From Blasia pusilla (lineage: Eukaryota; Marchantiophyta; Marchantiopsida; Blasiales): DNA of 64,000 nt. The DNA is taken from the NCBI GenBank assembly GCA_050084515.1, contig CM114272.1:53878001-53942000 (forward strand), read 5' to 3'. This document shows positions 11,020-24,099 of this stretch, piece after piece. Position 1 is the first letter of the stretch. Every line of letters starts with the position of its first letter. The notes beneath the pieces were generated by a model. That model was not told the origin of the DNA, ran no database searches, and saw nothing but the letters and a program-made list of their open reading frames with translations. Position numbers and translations under genes: made by a program.

Positions 11020-14000
11020 AAGTAGTGGAATCCTTCCAAAAGAAATTTAGATGGAGAGATGAAGATTAAGCAATACGGAATTTATGATTGAAAGTTACTA
11101 TAAGAAAAATATAAAAAGAAATTGAAAAGGAAAAGTGATCTATATGGTATCGGAAGAGGTGGCTCAAGAATATGAATTTCTAATGTCCTTAAGAAGATGG
11201 CAAACGTATGTAGGGGCGAAACAATAGGGTAAGGAGTTGAAAGAGCAAGGAAGACTTTTGGGAGGAATTGACCTAAAATAAACCCGTACACAAAAATAGG
11301 CGCCTATAGAGAAGGAAGAAAAACTATAAAACCTATTTGATATCAAAAGAACGAGCTCGTCAAGACGATCCAAACAAGCCCAAACACGTCCAAAATTGTC
11401 ATTCCAAAAGAAAGTTATGAAAGAAATTAGAAACACCAAAAAAGAGGACGTGAGGAGTAAGTGAGCCATCCACCAATGACCGCTATGAGGGAATGAGTTT
11501 GTAATGTTGGGCCCAGACCGTATCAAAAGATCCAAAAAAGCAAGAGGAATCCCTTAAATCAATGGTAGCCCGGTATCACTCTATAAGAAGAGCGCTATGT
11601 TTGAAATTGCGTATGGGAATCTATGAGCATATTTAGGAGAGAAGGAGGTCAAAGATCCCAAGAACTTTGGGAAACTCAATCTTAAGTGGAAAAAAGAAGA
11701 ACCCAAAGTTCAAGCTTGAGAAGATGAACACATTGGGCCTTAGATTGAAAAGATTGGATCACCATGGAAATAGTTACAAGCAAAATTCTATACTTCCCTC
11801 CATCTCCTCCTCCTCCTCCATGTCCTCTCTATTTGCTTCACGTTCATGCTCATTCACTGAAATGAAACAATGTTCGGGAGAACGGAGTTATGTGAAAATT
11901 TTAAAATTACGAATTCAGGATTTGAATTCTCGACGGAATACATAGACTCTCTTTTGTAGGCACGGAGGTTGCGGGCGACCTATTTTCTGCGTCCACAATG
12001 GTTATCAGATAATATATGGAGCATATTTGTTTTGTTTCAACTAATTTGTTTTGTCCTCTCTTAAACAAGGTCGTGAAGAAGCTGGGCCAACTCTACGCCC
12101 AAAAGTTTTGGGAGCTGAAATATCGGCGACCTTCTATGGTCGCCGCAACCCTGTGCGCATGAGATGAAGCCCTAAACAGATGGCAAAAATCAAGAAAATT
12201 TTATAATTTAGAGTTCTCTTTTGTACGAATAAAAAATGTACCGGTTCTAACAAAAAACTACTTGAACCCTACTAATAATTCATTAATTTGAGAAACTAGT
12301 CTTTAACCCTTGCCATGCACATGAGTGAGTTGACAAACCATGCTACACATAGATTCAATTTTCTTTTTTTTTCCCATAATATGAAAAATATTTTCTTGTT
12401 GTCCAATTTTCACATGTCAAGCATATAGGTGTTTGCAAATTAAGAAGGCATTCTCCAACAATAATATAGGTATAATTGTTATCTAATAGAGAAAATTTAT
12501 ATTAGTTTATATTTTTACTATAAAATTTTTTATGGGAGAGAGATGGATCGCGTATTTGCGCCAGAGAGGCTCTTCATGAATGAATCTGTTTAAGCCTATT
12601 GAATTTCTATTGAATTCATCATCTATTAAATTAGAAAAGAATCTGAAAAGGTTTAAGAATTTCCTTTTTAATAAGAATATTTTTATTTTATAAATTTTTT
12701 TGATCTTCCATGAAATAATTCCTAACTTTGCCTTATGTCAAATTTAATTTTCCATTTATTTTTTATAGGTAAATTTTTTCTTAAAATTAAAAACTCCTTT
12801 AATTTTGAGGGGAAATTTATTACGTATTATTTTGAAAAAAAGACACAAGATTAATATAATTATAGGAAAATTAATTTTCTCCAAAAGGAGAATAATTCTT
12901 TTAAAATTATTCTTAATTTTAAACGTTTCTTGGGAGGGAAATTTAAATTTATTATGAAAAAATATGTTTGATTAATAACGAAATTTCTTTTCTTATTTGA
13001 GGGATTGGGATCTCGGAAAAGAAGCGATAATTTATTTTTTCATAAATTAATAAGGGAAAATTCATCATTTTTTAAAAGCGAAGTCATAGTTTCATTGTTA
13101 TTAATCATAAAGGGGAAATTTATCTTTTAATATTTTTCTGTCAACTTTTTGGATGTTAAATTTTGGAAATCCAATGTGTGTCTAATTGCTTCACATTACA
13201 TTCTCCATACTTTGGGTCTTTTAATTTCGTTTCTATCCACATGAGTGCATCACAAAGGCAAAAATAAGCAGTCTCTTATAAATATCTTGAAGATGTCGCT
13301 AGATTAAAATAGGTTATATTATTTTAGGTTGAAAATTTTGCCTCTCAAGCCTTTCCTTCTTTCAAAGCTTCCTTTAATTGCAAACCCTTCTCTCAAGAGA
13401 ATATTAAAATTTTAAAAAGTATTATATTTGGAAAAATTTCCCTCTCACACCTTTTCACTTTGAGAAAGAAAGAATACACCATTTTTTATATTCCAATTAT
13501 CTCTATCATTTTATGTGAAAATTTATTTTGAATCTAAACTTTGGATTTATTTGTCTTGTTATGACACTCATAGGTTAGATCTTCTTGAAGAATCAATAAA
13601 GCCACTATAGAGTATTAATAGATGATTGGTTTTCTTAACATTTTGAATGATTCATTTATGTTTTGTTCAACATATATAATTCTTACTAGGTAGTGGTTCA
13701 CACATGTAAAGCTAGCTATACTTCATTTCCCCATTGTAAGATTAATGTTAACTTTCATTTCATATCATGTAAAAACATCTATAATAAGAACCAAAATAAA
13801 AGATAGAAAATTTACCTTTTCTATTTTTAAAGTATTTTTTTAATTAAAAAAATATATTGTGATGATGATACATTATGTTGTTTATATAGGAGTAGAGAGT
13901 ATGTGCTTGAGGTTCTAGAAGAGGTCAGGTATTGATCTTGGTAGGTTAAGGATGATATGCAGAGGAGGTGGAAAACATTCAAACATGAGCTTGTGATGTG

Positions 14001-14685
14001 ACTTATGTGAGATTAAGGTTGCATATATACACTAGATTTAAAGAGAGAATAAGGGAGAAACGTTGAGAATGATTATGCTATGCGATAGCTTTGGAGCACA
14101 AGAATGGAGATTTATTATTATTTTTCTATAGGTAGGGATATGTATGTCCAATGTTGCAGCCTAAGGAATTTTTGGGATCTTTGTTAGCTTTAGTTTATTG
14201 CCATAAATTTCAAATAGAAATGGTAGACGTAGAATCATTACCAAAATTTTGGTAGATTAGAAGTCGTGGGATGTTGAATCGTTGCTTTTGAGGATGCTAT
14301 TTATCATTGCAAAGGTAGTGATGTTGTAGAAAAAAAATTATGGGAATGTCATGCAACTTATAGTTCATGAAATAGACAAGTGAGGGGTGAGCTACAACAA
14401 AACAAATGTTGAGCCATTATCTAGTTGTCCCAAGGCCCAACCATCATATATCGTGCAATTTTTCCATAGAGACTATCCCAACCATGCCATCAAATCCATC
14501 TATCCATGTCAACATGATTTCTTCTATCATCATTGTGTATGATTTTCTCCATTCACGTCACCGTTGTGATGCCATTTTTGTCGCGACCCTCATAACCAAA
14601 CAACACTAAATAGGTGTCAAGTGGAACATCAGAACTCAAGTGGACTCACGTTGTGATGTTTGCGCTTTGGAGAGGCGTTTGGAAA
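11020..14685. other. AT-rich intergenic DNA
   Basis: After a transitional stretch to about 11.95 kb, the sequence is very AT-rich with many oligo-A and oligo-T runs and no credible coding frame. A short phrase at 12405-12490 (aggtgtttgcaaattaagaa and flanks) recurs near 62118-62200, so at least part of the region is dispersed repeat. Nothing else was recognised. Confidence 0.5.
12405..12490 (+). repeat. Short dispersed repeat, copy 1
   Basis: About 70-85 bases beginning near cacatgtcaag and including aggtgtttgcaaattaagaa recur in the same orientation at 62118-62205 with a few substitutions. It may be the terminus of a larger AT-rich element, but ends and class could not be established. Confidence 0.55.
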
Positions 14686-15608
14686 TGTCTCTTGGAAAAG
14701 TCCAAGAGACAAAACGCGGAACAGAGTTGTGCATTTCATGCATTAGTGGTCGCGACTAGGAAACCTTGTCCAAACGTGAGCCAAGACTTGAGATGAGTTG
14801 AGTCTTGGAAGGTTAGTTGGCAAAGAGGTGAGAACCAATTTTGGAACACGACTAGCGTTTGGGGAATTTGACTATGTTTTGGACCATAACGTTTAGCTCC
14901 AAGATGATTTTGGGAAAAATAAGAGCGCATTGGAAAGCTTATCTTGAGACGCTTCCAACGCACCAAAGATCTTAGCAAACGCATTAGTACAGATTGAGAT
15001 ATTGGCCAAAAACAACTGTGAGAGCAATCGGGTTGAGGGCCAATTGGAGAGGCCCGGGTGTCTTTCCCTAAAGGTAGGGAGACCCCGGAGATCCCCAGAA
15101 GTACTAGTAAGGGAGGAGTCACTCCAAGATGTCTTGGAACACGAATCCCCACTTTGAGCGCCAAACGACGTCTCAAAGGCACGGGATGGAATGGGAGTTT
15201 GGCGTTGGAACTCGAAACCCAAACCTGATCCAAGGAAGTGGACTCTATACACCACACTTGGATTCCAGCCCGAGATTCACTTTGTGCGAGTCTCGGTTAG
15301 GAACTCATTGGATGTCCATCGGACAGTGGGAATCGCCAAGCGCGAAACGCTGTTTGAGGTTCCTGAACCGATCAGAAAGTCTATCCCAAGTCTTTCGAGA
15401 ATTGCCCGTGTTGTAAACCACAAAACTAGGAAGGTTGAGCTTGATGAGAGACCGAGATGAGAACTCGGAAAGTTAATCTGCTGATTGATCCAAGACCCGA
15501 CTAACCAGAGTACGTGTTTGGATGCAAATCGGTGTTGAGAGCGTGACCTACTGAACGCACGCTTCCGCAACAACAAGATTAACGTTCAAGGAGAGTAGGC
15601 GCACGACA
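14686..15608 (+). repeat. Dispersed ~0.92-kb repeat, solo-LTR-like, copy 1
   Basis: This segment matches 38597-39530 in the same orientation over its whole length, with frequent substitutions and small indels. Shared blocks include tgtctcttggaaaag at the start, ttttggaccataac, agaagtactagtaaggg, aaggttgagcttgatgag and the terminal cttccgcaac. It starts TGTC and ends GACA, as LTRs often do. No matching target-site duplication flanks it and no internal retroelement genes lie beside it. Solo LTR is the best guess, and a non-LTR dispersed repeat is possible. Confidence 0.65.
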
Positions 15609-16790
15609 ATTGTCTATGCCATTGAAAAATGCATCTTTACAAGTTATAATGACCACACTATTCAAACCTTTATGACTGCGCCAACTTACCATACCCAAAT
15701 CAACATCGTACCAAGTTTTTACTTCATTATGCTAGTTTTTGGTAATAAAATATGGTTTTTTTACCTCAAATTTTTTTCTTGTCAGACGAAGTTTTGGGGC
15801 TATTGTTCGCAAAAACTTGTTGAATCATGTCGAATTTTAATGTCAAAGTTGATGAGAAATCGCCCGAACAATCTATCTTCTTTCTTCACAAATATATGAT
15901 ATTTTTTTGCTACAAATAAATTTGATAGGTATGGGAAGAGTACGAGGTGCTACTGTGTGTTTTGGTGATCTTCACACAATGCTTACGTCTCAATATGTTG
16001 TGTATGTGCCACCATGGTTTTCAATGAGTTTGTGTTGTGAGAATAATCTCCAAGAGTGATGTTTGAGTTACATTGGCCCCTCATGGATGTGTTGTTTTGG
16101 ATATATCCATACTGATTTTTGTGAGGAACTATTCTTTGCATTAATTTACTTTACTATCATTGTGCGTTCAAGGTTTCACCTCGACTAGTACTTGTCCATG
16201 TTTGCAGATTTATGTATGTCTTAGGAACAGACATGTCCCTAAAGGAAATGTTTCTCGCATCCCGCATCTTGCACCCGTGCCGGACCACTTCCTGCACCGC
16301 CAACCCCTTCCCGCACCGACAAACCACCTTGTGTAGGCAATGTAGCTTCTCACAATTTAGAGAAACCCAAATGGAGGGACCCTAAATGGCATGTTTGCAG
16401 ACATGTCCAAACTTGTTTGTTTCCATGCAACCCTACATGCATTGTCGTGCTATGCTATTTTTGTTGTTGTCATACCGCATTTGTTATTGGCATACCACTT
16501 TTTTGTTGGCATCCAACTATTTTTGTTTCTATGTCGTGTCATTTCTAGCTGCATCCTATTGATGTTGTTGTATTGTGTTGCTCATAGTCGCACCATGTCA
16601 TCATTGATCCAAAAGTTTTATTAATGTCGAGGAGATTGATTTGGTGAGGATAGGAGGGAGATGATTTTTCAATTTTTGAGAGGGGTAATGTACCATCACT
16701 ACCATACCGAGGTTACCCATTCAACTTTTTTCTTGTACATATGAATATTTTCTCGTGATTTTGGGCAGTTTGGAGTTGTAATGGATGGGC
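15609..16790. other. Intergenic DNA left of the CACTA element
   Basis: No gene is recognised. A gacatgtccctaaagga phrase near 16228 followed by C-rich sequence to about 16315 resembles the GC-rich dispersed repeat at 2.3 and 29.3 kb. The remainder is low-complexity AT-rich sequence ending at the AAT target duplicate at 16791-16793. Confidence 0.45.
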
Positions 16791-16793
16791 AAT

Positions 16794-17015
16794 CACTAGA
16801 AGAAATGGGTGGTTTTTATGACTAGGCTTTAAATGACTCAATGAAAGAATGACTCAAATTATGACTTAAATGGTTTAGTCATAACTTTTAAGGTTCGTAT
16901 AACTCACCTTGTCATCTCCTCATGACTAAAGTAGTTATCAATACCCTTTAGACATCACGAGTCATATTTGTTTCACTTGGGTAGTAATTATGAGTCGTAA
17001 AAAATGACTGACGTG
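16794..17015 (+). repeat. CACTA left terminal and subterminal repeats
   Basis: The terminal inverted repeat begins CACTAGAAGAAAT and is followed by repeated atgact, agtcat and gagtc words down to about 17012. These match the words in the right arm. In En/Spm-type elements such subterminal copies bind the TnpA-class protein, and that role is inferred here. Confidence 0.8.
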
Positions 17016-17136
17016 TTTAAATGATTTAATGTTGCAATGTTACCGTGTTTCCTAATCATATTGGGATATAATTTCGTACCCATTTTTAAATTTTTATTCT
17101 TAGACACAAATATTTCTTTCTTTGTGTTCTTCTTTT

Positions 17137-18725
17137 CGATTTTTCGGAGGGGGGAAAAGGAGGTGTGATTGATGAGGACGAGAGCTTTGATTCTTTCAAG
17201 TCCTTGGGTGATTTCATGATATAATGAAGGTGTCTATTCTTCCTATCATTCGATGGTGCTCAAACTTGGCACAAAACTTGGCACAAAATCCCTCAAAACC
17301 TTCAACGGTTTAGATCTTCCATTTTCGCCCCCATTCTCATTCAACAAATTAAACACCTTTTTTAGGGTTTATGATTTTTAATTCCATGTGTGAGTGGTAA
17401 TTTGAAGTTTTTTATTTTCCCCTGTGTTCCTTGGGTGGAGGTGCTCCTATGGGAGAAGTTTCCTGATTTTTGGACCCTTCCTTGATGGGGGAGGGGGGAA
17501 AAAAGGGGTTTTGTGGAGAAGAAAGAGGGCTTTGAGTAGGATTCTTTCGAGTTATTGAGACATTTCATGTTAATATGAAGGTAAATCTCCTATCAACCAT
17601 TGGATGCTGAAAAAATTGGCACCAGCCTTGGTACCTAGTGCCTCAAAAATTGCAATGGTTTAGATCTTCTTATTTAGCCCCATCTCATTCAAAAAACTAA
17701 ATATCTTGTTTAGGGTTTACGATTTTTAATTCCATGTGTGAGTGGTCATTTGAAGTTTTTTCTTTTCCCTTGTGTTCCTAGGGTGGAGGTGCTCCTATAG
17801 GAGAAGTTTCCGGATTTTGGACCCTTATGGAGGGTGGAGGGTAGAAAAACAGGGGTCAAGGAGGAGGACAAGGGCCTTGAGTAGGCTTCTTTCGAGTCCT
17901 TGTGGCATTTTCATATTATCATGGATTTAACTTTTTGTCCCACCATTGGACGGTGGTGCAACTTGGCACACACCAATTTCTTAAATCCCTCCACATCTTC
18001 AACGGTTCAGATCTGCCAGTTATCCCTCCATGCTCAAACAAAAAATGAAAGACCAATTTTAGGGTTTACGATTTTTAATTCCATGTGTGAGTGATCATTT
18101 GAAGTTTTTCTTTTGCCCTCTATCCTCGGGTTAGGAATGCCACCCTCGGAAATGTTTCATGGTTTTTGGATCCCTTGTGAAGAGTGGAGGTAGAAAAAGA
18201 AGCGCCAAGAAGGAGGACAAGGGCCTCGAGTATGATTTTTTCGAGTCCTTGTCTTATTTTCCTGTTATTATGGAGTTAACTTTTGGTCCTACCATTGGAT
18301 GGTGGTGAAACTTTGCGCACACCAAGGTCTCAAGGTTTTCCACGTCTTCAATGGTTCAGATTTTCTTGTTAGCCAATCATGCTCAAACCAAAAATGGAAT
18401 ACCGGTTTAGGGCTTACGATTTTTTATTACATGTGTGAGTGATCATTTGGACTTTTTTCTTTTTTCTTGTGTTTATAGGATAGGGGTTCCACCTTGGGAA
18501 AAGTTTCATTGTTTGTGTGCCCCTTGTGAAGGGTGGAGGGTAGAAAAAGAGGGTTGAAGAGAGGGATTATTTCAAGTCCTTGTGGCATTTTCATGTTATC
18601 ATGGAATTAACGTCTCGTCCCACCAGTGGATGGTGCTGAAACTTGGCACAAGTCAATGCATAAAATTCCTCCACAACTTCAACGGTTCAGATTTTCCAAT
18701 TAACCCCCGTAGTTACATTTTTTAA
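17137..18725 (+). repeat. 348-bp tandem array, about 4.5 copies
   Basis: The phrase tttagggttta(c/t)gattttt, followed by attccatgtgtgagtg, recurs at 17361, 17709, 18058 and 18406, a spacing of 348, 349 and 348 bases. Other phase markers recur in step: caagtccttg, a (t/a)cttggcac phrase, cttcaacggttcagat and gaggaggacaagggcc. A partial unit precedes the first marker and the array fades near 18725. Copies differ at many sites, so it is not a recent expansion. It lies inside the CACTA element, just inward of the left subterminal repeats, where large CACTA elements often hold tandem arrays. Confidence 0.85.
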
Positions 18726-19249
18726 ATGCCCTGTGTCTCGCAAACTATTTATTTGGAGACTCACATGACAACTCCCATCACATTTGTATGAATTGTCACG
18801 ATGTGCAAAATACCCATGAGCAAAATGAGTCGGGTAACCTTCCATATTGTGTTGGAAATAGAAAGGAAGGATTTGGCATGTTACGAGAAGGAATGTTGAT
18901 GTGGCATGGAAGGGAATGATGATGTGGCATGGAACGTTTAGGGTTCCTCTCGTTGTTTTGTCCCGAAGTGAGTGTGTGGCGGGAGAGAGTGAGCAGAGTG
19001 CAGAGCGTGGGACGTTCAAAGTTTCCTCCAGGCGGGAGTGGAGAGTTCGGAGGTTGGGAGTGGGAAGTTTGAAGATCACGGGAGTGGGGAGGTCGAAGTG
19101 GAGAGGTCGAGATCAAGTGGGATGTTCACAGATAAGGATGATGGTCGGTGTTTGAGTCCTTTCACGACAAGTGTGCAATCTTATGAACAACAAATTCTGA
19201 AGACTCGTTTTGCAAATGAGAGTTGCAAAGTGCAACATTCTTGGCCGCG

Positions 19250-19389
<140 letters not shown>

Positions 19390-19411
19390 AGAAATGTAAG
19401 CTTTATACCAC

Positions 19412-19675
19412 CTCCCACCTCTCTCCATTCCTTCCTCCCAGTGCACCCATCGCACTCTCCGCCATTGTCCAACTCTCTCTTGGTCGGGCTATGAATCGAG
19501 CGGACAGATGGAAGCGCTCAGGCTGCATCAAACCGTCTCCCACCTCTCTGCATTCCTTCCTCCCAGTGCACCCATCACGCTCTCTAGCATTGTCCAACTC
19601 TCTCTCGGCCGGGCTATGAATCGAGCGGACATATGGAAGTGCTCAAGCTGCATCAAACCGTCTCCCACCCTTCTT
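19412..19675 (+). repeat. 125-bp minisatellite, about 2 copies
   Basis: The phrase ccttcctcccagtgcaccc recurs 125 bases later (gtgcaccc at 19441 and 19566), together with gtccaactctctct, gggctatgaatcgagcgg and gctgcatcaaaccgtctccc. Two units and the start of a third are present, about 92-95% identical by eye. It lies directly right of the (CT)n tract inside the CACTA element. Confidence 0.85.
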
Positions 19676-21279
19676 TTATCTGGCGAGATCTCCAAGTCGT
19701 GCGTGTTTAAGATAGGAATATTTTTTGCAAGCGAAGCAACTACGGGGTGTGTTTCGTTTTGTGATATAAGGGAGACGAGTGATTTGGGATCTCCTTTTTA
19801 AATCGTTAGTGTATGTGGGATGTTCATACAGAGCCTGTGAGTGGCGAATATGTTTTGTGATGGTTGCATTTCTAGGGTTTCGATCTACAGCGATTGTAAG
19901 AGATTGTGGATGGTAGAGTAGGAAAATATTTGAGAGAAATGGCAATTAGACTAACCGGTATGTGAACGGCATGTATCTTGGATATATGAGCACTGGTAAC
20001 GTATTGAGGTCTACTGCAAGCATTAAAGACGACCCTTTGCGTAATTGCTAAAGAACATTTTGCCGTTCTCCCGATGTCATGAAATTGCGATTATATGTGC
20101 ATTGAGTGTTTGTTTGAAAAAAGCTTTGACAAGCACGTCATATCTAATTTGGTAGGCGACTTATAATAGTGAAATATTGGATATTGTGATCACCCAGTGG
20201 ACTAGGAATTGTGCAGCAATAGACGATATAGTAATTGACCAATTTAAGCATCTAATTTATAATTTCCTCTTGCATTTTAATCCGAGACCGTCAACTTTAG
20301 GATAGCTAAATGCCATAAAAGCTTGTTGAAGGTAGTTGTGGAGTCATAGACGAGCAATTGGAGACCAGTCGCATCTCGCTTCGATTCGTGGGTGTATGAA
20401 GGTAGATCCGCTTACAAATCAACTTGCTTGATTTGACATCAAAAAATCCGACTCGTTTGATTGTTAGCTGTAGAAGCTTTTCACGTACTACACTATCGAT
20501 TTCACATACTCTATTTGGGTTCATTTGAATTATCAAGCGACTGCTCTATATGATCTAAATCCTATGCTTCCCTGAAGTTGCTTTGTCTAGGGACTATTAA
20601 TACGGATTGCAAGTGTTCCATGGACTATTTGGGGAGTATCCATTCTCTGCTGAGTCATCGTGGAGATAGCTACTAGCAGCTTGTCTGATCAAAATTGACC
20701 CCTGATGGCTGCATAGGCAATTCTCGTCTCCGTGTGCACGATGGATCTGGGTCATGTCATAATTTTTGCTCTAAGATGATGCCTATTGAGAGTCAATTGC
20801 AGAATTCCAATTCAATCTAGCGGGTACGGGTTGCTCTACGTATCAATTGGCACTCGAGCGATTTTTGAGAGAAGGTGGTACGGGGAGTGGTATAGGAATC
20901 GAGAGAGCGTTACAAAAAATGCCTCTTTCCTCGTCCCACCTACTTGTTGCCATCAGGAATCGAAGCGAGAACGGAACTTCAAAACCCTCGAGTTGGTGCT
21001 TCATCCCTACAGATTGCGTATATGTAAGCGTTTATATGATCGTAGCTGTGGACAAGCCAAAGCACCCGACCACTGTGATTATTATGTTGGGAATGGATGT
21101 GGGAGAGGTTATGTTCAAGACTGATATAGAGGGGATGGGGCAGCAGAATTGAAAATTGAGACAGGGAAAAAGATTGTGTAGGCGACGGTCACCCTGACAT
21201 TGCAATGCAAAATTCTGAGATATATTGATGCAGTGTGAGGTTGATAAGGGCAGGGAGGAGGCGTACAAGAGGTCGAGGA

Positions 21280-21660
21280 GAAATGGGAAGTGGGATGGAT
21301 TTTGAAATGCACGAGCAAGTAGTGCTTGCAAGACTGACCTCTGAGGAGAAAGATAAGTTTCGTAACGGAGGCGTGGATGCTTTGACTTCGGATCTGATCA
21401 GTCGAATCAATTATCATCCGCACTTCTACACCATCATCTCCTGTTCCAATCGCATTTCTCTATTTGTGGACCAACCCTCTATACAGTCAAGTTCTATTGC
21501 GGTTGACATAGAGAGAGATGGTCAAAGTGAGAGGAAGAGTAAGAAAGGAGGGGATTGGATTTATGTAAGTCACAAGGCAACGGATGCGGACGAGGTGATG
21601 CTTGCTGTGAGAGAAAAATACGATATCAAACAGAAAGGATTGCTGGTCTTTCGATTTGAG
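21280..21660 (+). pseudogene. Captured TYW3 fragment (wybutosine synthesis, N-terminal domain)
   Basis: From the ATG at 21280, or the nearby MDFE Met, the frame encodes the start of TYW3. This SAM-dependent enzyme methylates the wybutosine precursor at position 37 of tRNA-Phe. Matching segments in order are FEMHEQVVLARL, INYHPHFYTIISCSNRIS, GGDWIYVSH and LLVFRFE, which correspond to the family's FE(K)RK, HP..FTTSSCSGRIS, GG.W...(S/T)H and L.FRFEP blocks. The conserved SCSGR reads SCSNR here. Homology stops at FRFE, beside a (CT)n tract, and the C-terminal half of the fold was not found. It is therefore a truncated copy inside the transposon, not a functional gene. Sharp loss of similarity at an exon edge is an alternative to truncation. 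Confidence 0.65.
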
Positions 21661-21691
21661 CATTTGTTTTCTTTGAGTGCCTTTCTTTGGA

Positions 21692-21905
<214 letters not shown>

Positions 21906-22277
21906 CCTATCATCATACATCTCGCGCTCCATATGTTCTAACTTCCTCGTGGCTCTAGCCATTTTTTATGCGGCCAAAGTATATTGTGCTCCCTGAGTCG
22001 GTGGCAAAACTCATCATGGTAGAGAGTGTGTCCAAGCGTAGCTACTCTGCTTCGATCAGAAGCTCTTGCAAACCTTCTGATCAAAGGGATCCTTACATTG
22101 AACTTGGATTCGCTTTGCTTGGCGTTGGATGCAGAGAAGAGTTGGGTCATTTGGATGCTCACCCGTGAGTGAGCAATGAGGAGGAGAATGAATGCATTGA
22201 AGAGGAAGGGAAAAGGTCCCATGAGCAAAGAACATCACTAGAGCGTCCCAATTATCTTTGTTTTTAAGGACTAGGTC

Positions 22278-23170
22278 TCCAAAATGTTCACCAATGCAGA
22301 GCGGCAGAAGGAACGGGCTGGGAAATATGGCACACCTCGTGATGAGTATCTTTAGGTCTTGGAACTCTGGCTGCCCCCGTCTCCCACATGTTATGGATTT
22401 AATTGTTACGAGCATAGATTCAGATGCATGGAGAGGGATGATCAGACGTGGTGGATCCTGACCCAAAGAGGGATTTTAGCAAACAATCAGTGAGGGTACT
22501 AGCCGCTTGCTCATGTCTCCAACTTTTTGCTCATGTGGTTTTAAAAGGACATTTTTTTGTGTATAGTGTGTGAGGAAAAAATCAGATGCTTGTCTTTTCA
22601 TACACTGCCATGATCAAGAAGATTGTGGATGTACATTCACTCTTTTGGTTTCCTCTCAAGTTTCTGCCCAAAGTAACTGACGTTACTCTTAGTTTAACAC
22701 AAGTCTTGATGTTCGTCATTTCAGAAGCTAAAGGGAAAACTGTTGCTCATTTGGAAAACTTTGCCTACAATTCCATGAACTATGAGTACTTTCAGAAGGT
22801 GTGACACTCTTATTCTCTTATGCAAAGTTTTGTCCCGTTATTACATCCTGTGAATCATGCTGCTTTCCGTGGATGAAGATTCATGGCTTTTTCGTGCTCA
22901 CATCGTACTGCCCTGTTCAATTTCATGAGTCTATCTTACCTACATCAAAGAATGTGATCAAACATGGCATAGTTATTATTTGTATTTTTTGTTTTATTGT
23001 CCCTTATTACTGCCCTTGCTGCCATTTGTGAATCTGATCCTACAGAAGTGCTTGTTTGCCACAATGCTCTCTCTGATATATTGTTTTTCTATCCATGGAT
23101 TTTGTAGCTTCTACTTAACAGAGCCTAGTGAGAGGTTGTATTGTAGGAGGAGGTTCCGTCATATTAAACT
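22278..23170 (+). pseudogene. Captured ARMC7-like gene fragment
   Basis: The ATG at 22278 opens a frame reading MFTNAERQKERAGKYGTPR, which fits the plant ARMC7 (armadillo repeat-containing 7) N-terminus, but it meets TAG after ...DEYL. After ~360 bases, a tttcag acceptor near 22722 leads into AKGKTVAHLENFAYNSMNY, ending at an AAG|GTGTGA donor-like site near 22798. This matches the family's K.VANLANFAYDP.NY block. A further ~300 bases on, near 23115, YLTEPSERL corresponds to the CLTEPNERL block, followed by a frame-broken VGGG... stretch. The order, spacing and splice-like borders suggest genomic capture with introns. The stop and broken third exon make a working product unlikely. Family assignment is from remembered conserved blocks. 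Confidence 0.6.
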
Positions 23171-24099
23171 TGCATAGTGAGTGTTATGCTTCAGTTGTCA
23201 CTCTGAGTTTCATGCCCCACACCCATGCCAAGAGTGGACCTTCCCATCAGACAATATCTGGAAATAGCAAGAATTGCTTACCAGTTCTGTCCTCTGCTCT
23301 TGAGGATGGGGGTTGGTCACCGTCAATGTGTAGTGCAGTATGGGGTTGTTTTTTTCGGGCATTTACTACTTGCAACATGAAAAGGGTGTATTGTACGGTT
23401 GTGCCAATGAGCTAGGTCTATGCCTCAGTGTCAAAAAAATAACATCATTTTCTATTTTGAATGTCACGAGTGGTATTTCTTTCTCATTAGCCAGGATGCA
23501 GCAAGGATAGCTTTAAAGACGTATATGCCAAATTATATCAGTTCATGATAAGATTCAAAACATTGGTGTTACTTTGTGATGATTGAAACCAGGTGAGTGG
23601 AGGCAGGCACAGAGAATAAGGAGTGAGCTGCTCGTGAACTTGCACGAATCGGAGAGCTTCAATTTCTCCGACAGTGGTGTAGATCTTTGATCGCATCGGC
23701 GATGATCCACGAGTAGGATATGGTTTGGTAAAATTATCGTGCCATGGCGGTTGAGTTAGGAGTGGACTATCTCGTGTGATGGGAAGATCGTATCTAGGGA
23801 TTGTGTCTTGAGATAAATGTTATCTGTCAATATTCAACTTCATGCCCCTCAATAGGAGGTGTTGGAATAAGATTTGTAATTAGTAGCGATTGGGTCTAGT
23901 TTAGATGATGGTAGTGTGCCATGCATCACTTGAAACCGAGCTAGTTCTGATGTGTTTATTCCAAATTGTATGATATGTTAGGTGTATGCTTTAGTGATGC
24001 AATTCAAAACATAAATGGATATGAGGAATTTAGTAATTCAGATCCATTACAAGTGAAAGATCTTTCAAAAGGAATTAATAAACTTATCAAAAACTCCAA

